From Firmicutes bacterium UBA6811 (GTDB taxonomy: Bacteria > Bacillota > SHA-98 > UBA4971): a stretch of DNA of 33,061 bases. Numbering within the stretch: the stretch's first letter is position 1; every line of letters starts with the position of its first letter. The notes under the pieces are model-generated. The model searched no databases. It had not been told where the DNA came from and saw nothing but the letters and a program-made list of their open reading frames with translations. Below are positions 23,651 to 30,963 of this stretch, piece after piece. The translations under genes and the position numbers were made by a program. The stretch is from assembly GCA_002452295.1 (NCBI GenBank), contig DKEX01000119.1, forward strand, positions 1 through 33,061. The letters are read 5' to 3'.

Positions 23651-24937
23651 TCAGTGCACGCCCTCGGGCACGAGGTAACGCGAGTACTCCGGTGGCGCTC
23701 CGGCTGCCCGGGCAGCCGAGGCAGACCAGCGGGGCCCAGCCACGGCCCAGGGGCTTGCGCGATAGGCCGAGAGCACTTCCTCGTACACCTCCCTCGTCTC
23801 GTCAGCTATTATGTCCCAGTTGAACCGCTCGCGCACCTCGCGGCAGGCGGCGGTGCGGATTCGCTCGCGCAGGGAGTCATCGCCCAGGAGCGTCAGGATG
23901 TTATCGGCAAGCGAGCTCGGGTTTGCCACATAGCTCTTCATACCCGTGATGCCGTGCCGCACCACCTCGCCCAGCCCCCCTGTGTCCGACACGACCACCG
24001 GCACCCCGGAGGCCATCGCCTCGAGCGCGGTGATGCCGAAGGGCTCGTAGAGGCTGGGCACGACGGCGACGTCGGCGCACTTGTAGAGGCGGTTGCGCGT
24101 GGCGTCGTCCACGAAGCCGGCAAAGTAGATCCGATGGGGGATTCCAAGGGAGTGCCCCAGGTGCCGGAGATAGGAGTCGGCGGGCCCTTTGCCCGCCACG
24201 ACCAGCTTGGCCTTGTTGTGGTATGCGAGCACCTTTGCGAAGGCCTCGATGAGAACGTGGACCCCTTTTTCATGCACGAGGCGGCCGATGAAGAAGACCA
24301 CCTTCTCATCGGGGGCCGCCCACCTTGACCGGAACGCGGCAAGGTCCTCGCCCTCGCCGTCAGGGACGGCGAACCTCGACGGGTCCACGCCGTTAGGGAT
24401 CACCTGCATCTTGTCGGCAGGAAACTGGAACACCCACGAGAGCTCGCCGCGCATGTATTCGCTGCAGCATATGACGCGCCACGCCTCAAAGCCAAGCCAC
24501 CACTCGATGCTGCTGATGTACCGCTGGAGATCGTTGTGCAGCCCCCAGTTGCGGCCGTACTCTGTCGCGTGGATGGTGGCCACGAGAGGGAGCCTGAAAG
24601 CGTGCTTCAGCGTTTTCGCGGCGTACGCCACGACCCAGTCGTGGGCGTGGACGAGGTCCACCCCCTCGGCCGCCTGCGGGATGGCGCGCTCGAGGAGGTT
24701 CAGGTTCATCTGCATGACCCACGTGACAAAATCGGGCGGCGACGGGCTGCCGAAAGGCACCCTGGACACGTGCACCCCGGCGTCGTCCTGCTCCTCGGCG
24801 GAGCCGTCAGCGGCGCACGTGACCACGCCCACGTGCACGCCCTGCTTTACGAGGGCTTTGGAGAGATCCTCGACGTGCCTCGCTATTCCGCCGACTATCC
24901 TCGGCGGGTACTCCCAAGAAAGCATAAGAACACGCAT
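23651..24937 (-). CDS. GT4-family glycosyltransferase (glycogen-synthase-like)
   Basis: The 428-residue GT-B glycosyltransferase begins MRVLMLSWEYPPRIVGGIARHV, the acceptor-site loop of GT4/GT5 glycan synthases. It has LVHAHDW and TIHATEYGR in the N-terminal domain. The C-terminal domain has VIPNGVDP, FFIGRLVHEKGVHVLIEAF and YEPFGITALEAMASGVPVV, in which E298 and E306 form the conserved nucleotide-sugar pair. Similar proteins neighbour GH57 and DUF4912 genes and are proposed to extend alpha-glucan or related polysaccharides; the donor is unknown, with NDP-glucose or GDP-mannose possible given the downstream nucleotidyltransferase. The ATG at 24937 has GGGAGGGG upstream. The end of the protein is a variable Ala-rich tail. 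Confidence 0.9.
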   Translation of the reverse strand: MRVLMLSWEYPPRIVGGIARHVEDLSKALVKQGVHVGVVTCAADGSAEEQDDAGVHVSRVPFGSPSPPDFVTWVMQMNLNLLERAIPQAAEGVDLVHAHDWVVAYAAKTLKHAFRLPLVATIHATEYGRNWGLHNDLQRYISSIEWWLGFEAWRVICCSEYMRGELSWVFQFPADKMQVIPNGVDPSRFAVPDGEGEDLAAFRSRWAAPDEKVVFFIGRLVHEKGVHVLIEAFAKVLAYHNKAKLVVAGKGPADSYLRHLGHSLGIPHRIYFAGFVDDATRNRLYKCADVAVVPSLYEPFGITALEAMASGVPVVVSDTGGLGEVVRHGITGMKSYVANPSSLADNILTLLGDDSLRERIRTAACREVRERFNWDIIADETREVYEEVLSAYRASPWAVAGPRWSASAARAAGAPPEYSRYLVPEGVH

Positions 24938-25005
24938 CTGGTCCCCTCCCCTGCCTGGTCCTGGGAACTTGTGCCATGCTCTTATGATTCGCGGCGGGAG
25001 CCAAA

Positions 25006-26595
25006 TTATTCGTGTTCCGCTCCGGCAAGCCGGTCGGGAAGCCGGTCGAGGCCCATGGCCCGGGCGAGCCCGGACCGCGCCACGAAGCAGGCAGCCGTCG
25101 CGTCGGCAAGCTCCACCTCGGCGTCGTGGGCGGAGGCGATGGCCGCTGCTACGTCCTGGTGGGTCGCGGCCCCCAGCCGGTACTGCTCTTGGGCGGCCTC
25201 GAGCGCCACGCCGGCGCGCTCGAGACCCGACATCGCGAGCAAAAGAGCCGCTTCAGCCTCAGCGAGCGCGTAATACGCCTTCGTCACCTCCAGCACTGTG
25301 GCCGTCTTTGTGGCTTCCACTTTCTCGCGGGCAGCCGCCCGAGCGTCCTCGGCCGCCTTCACGGCGGCCTCGGCGCCACAGTCGCGGGTAAGCGTCTTCG
25401 CAAGCTGTATCCCTATGTTCCACGAACCATCGTCCTTTGCGCCGCCAACAAGCGAGACCGCCGGGAGCAGGCCCTTTCGAGCCAGGGCGAGGTCCGCCTC
25501 CGAATCGCGAACCTCCTCCGCTGCCAGCGAAGCCTCCTTGCGCCTCTCGAGCGCCTCCTTCACGCACGCATCGAGATCGGGGATTCTCCCGGGCACGTAG
25601 TCGGCGACCGGGGCGAGGCTCACGGGCGACCTGAGGTGCCGCCCGACGGCCCTGTTGAAGCTCATGCTTGACAGCGTCACTGCGTGTGTTGCTGCGTCGA
25701 GCGCCGCCTCGGCCGCTCGGACGCGCTGTTTCGCGTCGAGCACGTCGAGCCTGCTCGCGTTGCCCTGCCCGAACCTGCTCTCGGTGACGGCAAGGTGCCG
25801 GCGCACCCGCTCGAGGTTCACCTCGGCCGCCCTGAGCTTGCGCTGGTCGCGAAGGACCGCGTAGAAGGCGGCCTCTCCGCCTGCCCTGGCCCTTTGCCTC
25901 GCCTGTTCCAGGGCGAACGAGGCGTTCCTCGCCTGCGCCGTCGCGGCGCGCACCTCGGCGTCGGATGCCCCCGCCCCACCGATCGCGCCGCCTGCCATGC
26001 CGCCCGGCGCGGGCGACCCAGGCCCCAGGATCGGCCGGGATACGCTCACGCTCCACTCGACGTCGGTGTCAGGCTCTGTCGACCCCGTCGAGAGATAGCT
26101 GCCGTCGATGGAAAGCGTGACCCGGGCGTCGCCGATGGGTACGTGCACATCCACGCCCGCGGTTGACATAAACCGGGTCCCCTCAGGTTCGAGCGGTGCC
26201 CCCGGCACCGGCGCGGGCCTGTCTCCCGGCCGCGAGACCTGCGCCGGCGAGGCCCGGAGCGTTACCGTGGGGCGAAGCGCGGCCTCGGCGGCGGCAAGGC
26301 GCATCCGGGCAAGCTCGAGAGACCTCTCGGCGGCGGCCACTTCTGGGCTGGACGAGAGCGCCAGAGCAACTACATCGTCAAGGGTGAGCGCCCCTTTCGG
26401 CTGCCCGCCTGCAAGCCCCTGTGCACCCGCGCCGACAGGCGTAAGGCAGCCGCACGCCACCACCACAAGTGCGGCGGCAAGGGCGAAGACGTGCCGCCAT
26501 CCCCTGTGTGGTACGTCTGTCACGCCCTGTGCGCCCCGTGCGCCCCGTGTATCTCGTGTATCTCGTGTATCTCGTGCGTCTCGTGGAACTCGCAT
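25006..26595 (-). CDS. TolC-family outer-membrane-efflux-like protein, copy 1
   Basis: The 529-residue product shows the TolC/OEP pattern: long alanine-rich helical repeats such as ALALSSSPEVAAAERSLELA, RFGQGNASRLDVLDAKQRV and QYRLGAATHQDVAAAIASA. The typical OEP hairpin occurs twice. A hydrophobic export signal (about 35-50, FALAAALVVVACGC) ends with a possible lipobox VVAC. It is preceded by about 33 charged residues encoded partly by a 9-base tandem repeat (RDARDTRDTRDTRGARG), an unusual n-region. The ATG at 26595 is supported by AGGAGG 8 bases upstream; that site overlaps the stop of the upstream TolC-like gene. A GTG at about residue 25 is an alternative start. TolC-type proteins in a spore former suggest an outer membrane. 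Confidence 0.85.
   Translation of the reverse strand: MRVPRDARDTRDTRDTRGARGAQGVTDVPHRGWRHVFALAAALVVVACGCLTPVGAGAQGLAGGQPKGALTLDDVVALALSSSPEVAAAERSLELARMRLAAAEAALRPTVTLRASPAQVSRPGDRPAPVPGAPLEPEGTRFMSTAGVDVHVPIGDARVTLSIDGSYLSTGSTEPDTDVEWSVSVSRPILGPGSPAPGGMAGGAIGGAGASDAEVRAATAQARNASFALEQARQRARAGGEAAFYAVLRDQRKLRAAEVNLERVRRHLAVTESRFGQGNASRLDVLDAKQRVRAAEAALDAATHAVTLSSMSFNRAVGRHLRSPVSLAPVADYVPGRIPDLDACVKEALERRKEASLAAEEVRDSEADLALARKGLLPAVSLVGGAKDDGSWNIGIQLAKTLTRDCGAEAAVKAAEDARAAAREKVEATKTATVLEVTKAYYALAEAEAALLLAMSGLERAGVALEAAQEQYRLGAATHQDVAAAIASAHDAEVELADATAACFVARSGLARAMGLDRLPDRLAGAEHE
26528..26590. repeat. 9-base tandem repeat in the start region of a TolC-like gene
   Basis: Seven units of nine bases follow one another: CGTGCGCCC (26537), CGTGTATCT three times (26546, 26555, 26564), CGTGCGTCT (26573) and CGTGGAACT (26582), with a partial unit before them. 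On the minus strand they encode repeated Arg-Asp-Thr or Arg-Gly-Ala. A multiple of three keeps the frame, so copy-number change would alter only the length of the N-terminus. Confidence 0.85.
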
Positions 26596-26607
26596 GCCCG
26601 GCCCTCC

Positions 26608-27696
26608 TTATTCGGCCCCGTCGCCGGGGTACCCCACGTAGTTCTCGTAGCGCAGCCGGGCGGTGTCATAGTTCATAACCGACTGAAGCTCGGAGAGCCT
26701 GGCCTCGGTGAGGTCGACCTGCGCCCCCAGAAGGGAGTTGGCTATCTCCATCCCATACTCGTAGCGCAGCTTCATTACTCTGAAGTTCTCCTCGGCCTGG
26801 CCCGCCGCGGCGGAGGCTATCTTCACCGCTTCCTCCGCCCCGCGCACGGCGAGGTATAGCCGCCTCGTCTCCACGTGGATGGTCCGCTCGACCTGCTCCA
26901 ACTGTATCCGCGCCTTCTCGAGGTTGTTCTGGTTGAGGCGCTTTGTGAGCTCGGGCGTATAGTCGTTGTCCGAGAACTTCACCTCGAGCTCGGCGATCTC
27001 CAGCGCCTCCCGCGCCTGGACCACCTCGGGGCGGTTCCTCTGCGCGAGCGCCAGGCCTTCCTCGAAGTTGACCTCGCCCTTCAGCGGGACCGCGAGGTCC
27101 GTGGCAACGACCCTGGCCGCCAGGTCTACGCCGAGCACCTGCTTCAGCCCGAGCGCCGCGAGCTCGAGGTCGTTCTGGGCCGAGCGCACCTCGGACCCGG
27201 CGCGCGCAAGCTGTATCTCCGTGGCCATCACCTCGAGCTTGCTGGCAAGCCCGGAGTCGAACTTCAGCTTCACGATGCGAAGGCTCTCCTTCGCCTGCTC
27301 CTCGGCCTTCTTGCGGATGGCGAGCCTCTCCCGGGCGGCAACGAGGGCGTAATATGCGCTATCAACCTCGAGCATGAGGTCCTGCCGCTTCGCCACAAGA
27401 GCCCTCGCCGCGTTCTTTCGCGCGTTCTCGGCCCTCTTCGCCACCACCACCGAGGGCCTTACGAGCCCCTCGGCGCGCGTCATGTCAAGTTGTATCCTCG
27501 CCGCCTCGAAGTCCAGCTGCGCCGCGGCATAGGAACCGCTATGCTCGATTGCCAGCTTGCGCGCGTCCTCGATGCTGAGCTTGAGCTCGTCGTCGGCAGC
27601 GGCGACCATGTGCGGCGCCACACCCACGTAGAGCACAGCCGCCATGGCCACAAGGCATGCTAGCGTTCTTCGTCTCGTCCGTATCCTTCTATCCAA
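26608..27696 (-). CDS. TolC-family outer-membrane-efflux-like protein, copy 2
   Basis: The 362-residue product begins with a basic region and a hydrophobic export signal (about 11-33, TLACLVAMAAVLYVGVAPHM, cleavage likely after VAAA). The rest is coiled-coil helical OEP repeats: IEDARKLAIEHSGSYAAAQLD, YYALVAARERLAIRKKAEE, LKFDSGLASKLEVMATEIQLA and LRYEYGMEIANSLLGAQVDL. It is shorter than classic TolC and lacks clear long beta-strand sectors, so it may be a reduced or periplasmic relative. The start is a TTG at 27694-27696 with GGGAGGG upstream. The next TolC gene starts 12 bases after its stop. No pump or membrane-fusion partner is in the window. Confidence 0.83.
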   Translation of the reverse strand: MDRRIRTRRRTLACLVAMAAVLYVGVAPHMVAAADDELKLSIEDARKLAIEHSGSYAAAQLDFEAARIQLDMTRAEGLVRPSVVVAKRAENARKNAARALVAKRQDLMLEVDSAYYALVAARERLAIRKKAEEQAKESLRIVKLKFDSGLASKLEVMATEIQLARAGSEVRSAQNDLELAALGLKQVLGVDLAARVVATDLAVPLKGEVNFEEGLALAQRNRPEVVQAREALEIAELEVKFSDNDYTPELTKRLNQNNLEKARIQLEQVERTIHVETRRLYLAVRGAEEAVKIASAAAGQAEENFRVMKLRYEYGMEIANSLLGAQVDLTEARLSELQSVMNYDTARLRYENYVGYPGDGAE

Positions 27697-27786
27697 CCTT
27701 CGTCCCTCCCAATCGTGCCTGCGTCTGCAGGTGCATGCAGGGTTCGTTCTCCATGAGTATTAGACGAGGAGGTGGGGCAAAACCTT

Positions 27787-27798
27787 TCACCCGGGTGA
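27787..27798. promoter_or_regulatory. 12-base palindrome upstream of the AbiEii promoter
   Basis: TCACCCGGGTGA is a perfect 12-base palindrome. It ends 10 bases before the -35 box of the AbiEii gene and lies in the divergent region facing the TolC-like pair. Toxin-antitoxin operons are often autoregulated through such sites, and the TolC pair could also be the target. The binding protein is unknown. Confidence 0.45.
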
Positions 27799-27808
27799 GA
27801 ATAATCGT

Positions 27809-27837
27809 TTGTGACGGCACAGGGCTCGGGATATAAT
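27809..27837 (+). promoter_or_regulatory. Sigma-A promoter for the AbiEii/DUF6922 pair
   Basis: TTGTGA (27809-27814) and a perfect TATAAT (27832-27837) are separated by exactly 17 bases. The predicted transcript starts near 27844, about 14 bases before the ATG, just ahead of the AGGGAGG ribosome site. This is the clearest vegetative promoter in the window. Confidence 0.85.
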
Positions 27838-27857
27838 GGTAGGAGAGGGAGGAAGGC

Positions 27858-28586
27858 ATGTCTATCGACCCGATCCTCGACGAGAACGCCCAGTGTGTGC
27901 TGAGATCCCTGGCCGCAGCCGGAGTGGCGGAGGGTTTCTATCTTGCTGGGGGCACAGGCCTTGCCTTACAGCTCGGCCACAGGAGATCCCTTGATCTGGA
28001 TTTCTTCCAGGTCAGCACACACGAAAAGCTGGCCTTCCGAAAAGTCGCTGCGGGCATCGACAGCATCTTCGATGCGAGGCGGGCCAGGCTCACGCTCAGG
28101 CAAATGGACCAGGCAAGCTGGGACATCGGAGGCACCAGGGTCACATTCCTCGCATATCCCTTCAGGCTTCTCTTTCCCCTGGTGCCGGCCGGGTCGCTCT
28201 TCCCCGATCTCGACGGGGTGTTTCTTGCCGCCCCCAAAGAGATCGCGTGCATGAAAGCTTACGCGATGGGGCGGCGCTCCACCTTCAGAGACTACATTGA
28301 CCTGTACTTTCTTCTGAAGCGCGGCGTGGTCACGTTGCCCGAGATAGTTGCCGGCGCAACGAGAAAGTTCGTCATCGGGGGCGAGAGTGTCTTCTCTCCG
28401 AAGCTGTTCCTTGAGCAGCTGGTGTATACAGAAGACATCGAAGACAAAGATGCCGCAGCAGCAATGGTGACTGGTGGCGCCCTCACCCCCCCGGAGGTTG
28501 AGGCATTCCTCCGGGAGCAGGTGCGCGAATTCGTCGATCGCCAGACGAGTCCGAGTGAACATAAGGAAGGTCCCGGAAGCAGATGA
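27858..28586 (+). CDS. AbiEii/AbiGii-type nucleotidyltransferase (toxin-like)
   Basis: The 242-residue product has the AbiEii nucleotidyltransferase signature FYLAGGTGLALQLGHRRSLD followed by LDFFQ, with the metal-binding DLD. ACMKAYAMGRRSTFRDYIDLYFLL is the second conserved block. AbiEii-type proteins are GTP- or CTP-using nucleotidyltransferases that inhibit growth in toxin-antitoxin and phage-abortive systems. The partner downstream is not the usual AbiEi winged-helix antitoxin but a DUF6922-like protein, and the two overlap by four bases. The ATG is preceded by AGGGAGG and by a strong promoter. Base composition looks less GC-rich than the flanking genes, compatible with acquisition. Toxicity is inferred from the family. 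Confidence 0.85.
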   Translation: MSIDPILDENAQCVLRSLAAAGVAEGFYLAGGTGLALQLGHRRSLDLDFFQVSTHEKLAFRKVAAGIDSIFDARRARLTLRQMDQASWDIGGTRVTFLAYPFRLLFPLVPAGSLFPDLDGVFLAAPKEIACMKAYAMGRRSTFRDYIDLYFLLKRGVVTLPEIVAGATRKFVIGGESVFSPKLFLEQLVYTEDIEDKDAAAAMVTGGALTPPEVEAFLREQVREFVDRQTSPSEHKEGPGSR

Positions 28587-28909
28587 GACTGCCCGATTCA
28601 TTAGCAGGCCTATTCCGGAATTACGGTTTCGACGCGCTGGACGACGAACGCCACCGTGGCCTTATCGTGCGTACCGTCCTTGCGCGCGGCACGTGGGAAC
28701 AGATCCTGTGGCTGTTCCGCCGTTACGGACGGGACGGGGTGAGAGAGGTATTCGTGGAGGACTACTACGGCCCACGGACCCTGCCTGATGCCACGCGGAG
28801 GCTCTGGGAGCTCATGTTCATTGAGCAGCCGCCGCCCGATGACCCGCACCCGGCCGCCCGCTGGCGTTGCCGCCGGGCCGTGGTGACGAATCGCGGACCA
28901 GAGCGCTAA
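28583..28909 (+). CDS. Small DUF6922-like protein, likely partner of the AbiEii protein
   Basis: The 108-residue product begins MRLPDSLAGLFRNYGFDALD and continues with RHRGLIVRTVLARGTWEQILWLFRRYG and LPDATRRLWELMF, which resembles small DUF6922 proteins encoded beside AbiEii-type nucleotidyltransferases. The Pro-rich and Arg-rich end after residue 82 is probably variable. The ATG overlaps the stop of the nucleotidyltransferase gene (ATGA), a typical toxin-antitoxin layout. An antitoxin or specificity role is inferred only from pairing. Its last four bases overlap the convergent ABC transporter ATPase gene. Confidence 0.72.
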   Translation: MRLPDSLAGLFRNYGFDALDDERHRGLIVRTVLARGTWEQILWLFRRYGRDGVREVFVEDYYGPRTLPDATRRLWELMFIEQPPPDDPHPAARWRCRRAVVTNRGPER

Positions 28910-29919
28910 TCACGGCGTGCGTGGCACCGCACGAGGCGGCGGCCGTCAACGGCCACAAGCTCGGGCTGAGAGATATCACAGCAAGGCCTGCGCGCCTCGC
29001 AGCGGGGAGCGAAGCTGCAGCCGGGCCCAAGGGCAGCGAGGTCGGGAACCTCACCCATGATCGGCGTGAGAGGCTTCCTTTCGCCGAGGCGCGGGATGGA
29101 GCGCAGAAGGCCCCGCGTGTAGGGGTGTACCGGATCCTCGAGCACCGCGTCGATGGGCCCCTGCTCCACGATCTGCCCGGCGTACATGACCGCAACCTCA
29201 CGGCAAAACTCAGCGGCAATAGCCAGGTCGTGCGTGACCAGCACGATCGCGGTGCCGGTGGTCTCATTGATCTCTCTCATGAGCTCCAGCACCTGGGCCT
29301 GAATGGTCACGTCCAGCGCCGTGGTTGGCTCGTCGGCCAGCAACACCCTCGGCTTGCACGCGAGCGCTATGGCGATGAGGATGCGCTGCTGCATCCCGCC
29401 ACTGAACTGGTGCGGGTACTCGAGGTGCCTCGTCTCCGGCGACGGAATCCCCACCTGCCGCATGAGCTCCGTGACCATCTCCCGCTCGCGCGCGCGGCTG
29501 CGGCGCGCGAGGCTCGCCGGGAACCCCGGCAGGAGCCCGTGCACCCGGAGCGACTCCGCTATCTGGTCGCCCACGCGGAACGCGGGGTTCAGCGTGGTCA
29601 TGGGGTCCTGGAACACCATGGCTATGTCCCTGCCACGCACCTCCCGCATGTCCCGCGCCCCGAGCTTCATGAGGTCCCGCCCCTGGAACATGACGCTTCC
29701 AGCGATCACGCGCCCGGGGTGAGGCACAAGCCGCATTATCGAGAGGAGACAGGCGCTCTTCCCGCAGCCGGACTCCCCCACGATCGCGAGCACGTCGCCC
29801 TCATCGAGCGCAAGGTCCACGCCTCGCACAGCCTCGACGTTCCCGCGTGGGGTGGGATATATCGTGGATAGCCCGGATACCTGCAGCACCGTCTGCGTCC
29901 CCATCCCCGTCGCCAACAT
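28906..29919 (-). CDS. Opp/Dpp-type ABC transporter ATP-binding protein (OppD-like)
   Basis: The 337-residue ATPase energises import of peptides or similar solutes. It has Walker A GESGCGKS, Q-loop FQDPMTTLNP, signature HQFSGGMQQR, Walker B VLLADEPTTALD and H-loop VTHD. The C-terminal oligopeptide/dipeptide extension (HPYTRGLLRSIP, then GCSFAPRC) is the region where an iron-sulfur site can form in such proteins. The start is ATG at 29917-29919, next to the oppC-like stop, with AAGGAGG four bases upstream; an overlapping GTG at 29922 is closer than usual to that site. The partner ATPase gene (OppF-like) that normally follows is missing; a DUF6922-like gene faces this one instead. Confidence 0.93.
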   Translation of the reverse strand: MLATGMGTQTVLQVSGLSTIYPTPRGNVEAVRGVDLALDEGDVLAIVGESGCGKSACLLSIMRLVPHPGRVIAGSVMFQGRDLMKLGARDMREVRGRDIAMVFQDPMTTLNPAFRVGDQIAESLRVHGLLPGFPASLARRSRAREREMVTELMRQVGIPSPETRHLEYPHQFSGGMQQRILIAIALACKPRVLLADEPTTALDVTIQAQVLELMREINETTGTAIVLVTHDLAIAAEFCREVAVMYAGQIVEQGPIDAVLEDPVHPYTRGLLRSIPRLGERKPLTPIMGEVPDLAALGPGCSFAPRCEARRPCCDISQPELVAVDGRRLVRCHARRD

Positions 29920-30932
29920 CACCCCTCCTTCAACCTGGGATCAAGCACGTCGCGAAGCGCCTCGCCGACGAGGTTTATCGCCAGGACCAGCACCACGAGG
30001 GCAAGCCCCGGCAATGTCGCCACCCACCACGCCGTCAGCATGTACCGGCGCCCGTCGTTCACCATGGACCCCCAGGCCGGAGTGCGCGGAGGTATCCCCA
30101 GGCCCAAGAAGCTCAGGGACGACTCCAGCACTATCATGTTGCCCATTCGCAGGGTCCCCAGCACCAGTATCGAATGGACGACATTGGGCAGGATCTCCCC
30201 GCAGATGATGGCCGCGTTCGACCGCCCGAGCGCCCTCGCGGCCTCCACGTACTCCCGCGTCTTCTCGGACATCACCTCCGCCCTGGCAAGCCGGTAGAAC
30301 TCCACCCAGCCTTTGAAGCTAAGCGCCCAGATGAGGTTCCAGAAACCCGGCCCCATGACTGCCATGGCGCCGATCACGAAGATCAGGTATGGAAAGGCCA
30401 GCAGAAGGTCGGTAAACCTCGACACCAGCCTGTCGAACGGCCCGCGGAAATACCCGGCCACTACGCCGAGGCCGACTCCGACGGTGACGGATATGGCGAT
30501 GGTGAGGATCCCCACGAGGATCGAGACCCGCGCGCCGAATATTATGCGGGACAGGATGTCCCGGCCGAGCTGGTCGGTGCCCAGCGGAAACGCGCCGGTC
30601 CAGGAGGGGGCCGTAAGGCGCTGCGAGAGAGCCACCTCGTCCGGCGCGCAAGGTACCACCCACGGCGCGAAGGCCGCGGCCATCACATACAGCAGGATCA
30701 CCACGCCGCCCACGACGGCAGCCGGGTGGCCCGCCATCTGCCTCCCGAAGCTGAGGAGGTTTCTCTGCGCAAGGCCCAGCGGCCCGCTGCCCCCGACCGA
30801 CCCCGATCTGGCCGCACGCGCTTCCCGGACCACCTCAGGCCGCACGGCCTCCCAGGGCGGCGCCGCCCGGCGCCCCTCGTCTATCGCTTCGATTCCTTCC
30901 AGGCATATGGGCGAGTCTCGCAAGGCTCTCAC
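29919..30932 (-). CDS. Opp/Dpp-type ABC transporter permease (OppC-like)
   Basis: The 337-residue product is an inner-membrane permease of the OppC/DppC type. Six or so hydrophobic segments begin at about residue 70 (VVGGVVILLYVMAAAFAPWV), with HPLGTDQLGRDILSRIIFGARVS-like sequence (PLGTDQLGRDILSRII) and the EAA-loop YVEAARALGRSNAAIICGEILP. SSLSFLGLGI is typical. The first 60 residues are long and charged for this family, so the real start may be later; a TTG nine bases downstream has better spacing from the ribosome site AAGGGGTGA. It begins 31 bases after oppB-like and overlaps the oppD-like start. Confidence 0.92.
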   Translation of the reverse strand: MRALRDSPICLEGIEAIDEGRRAAPPWEAVRPEVVREARAARSGSVGGSGPLGLAQRNLLSFGRQMAGHPAAVVGGVVILLYVMAAAFAPWVVPCAPDEVALSQRLTAPSWTGAFPLGTDQLGRDILSRIIFGARVSILVGILTIAISVTVGVGLGVVAGYFRGPFDRLVSRFTDLLLAFPYLIFVIGAMAVMGPGFWNLIWALSFKGWVEFYRLARAEVMSEKTREYVEAARALGRSNAAIICGEILPNVVHSILVLGTLRMGNMIVLESSLSFLGLGIPPRTPAWGSMVNDGRRYMLTAWWVATLPGLALVVLVLAINLVGEALRDVLDPRLKEG

Positions 30933-30963
30933 CCCTTCCTCTCATCTCTGGAGCGTCGCATCG

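Noticed and set aside
28906..28909. Terminator between the DUF6922 gene and the ABC ATPase gene
   Set aside because: The two convergent genes overlap by four bases, leaving no intergenic hairpin and T run.
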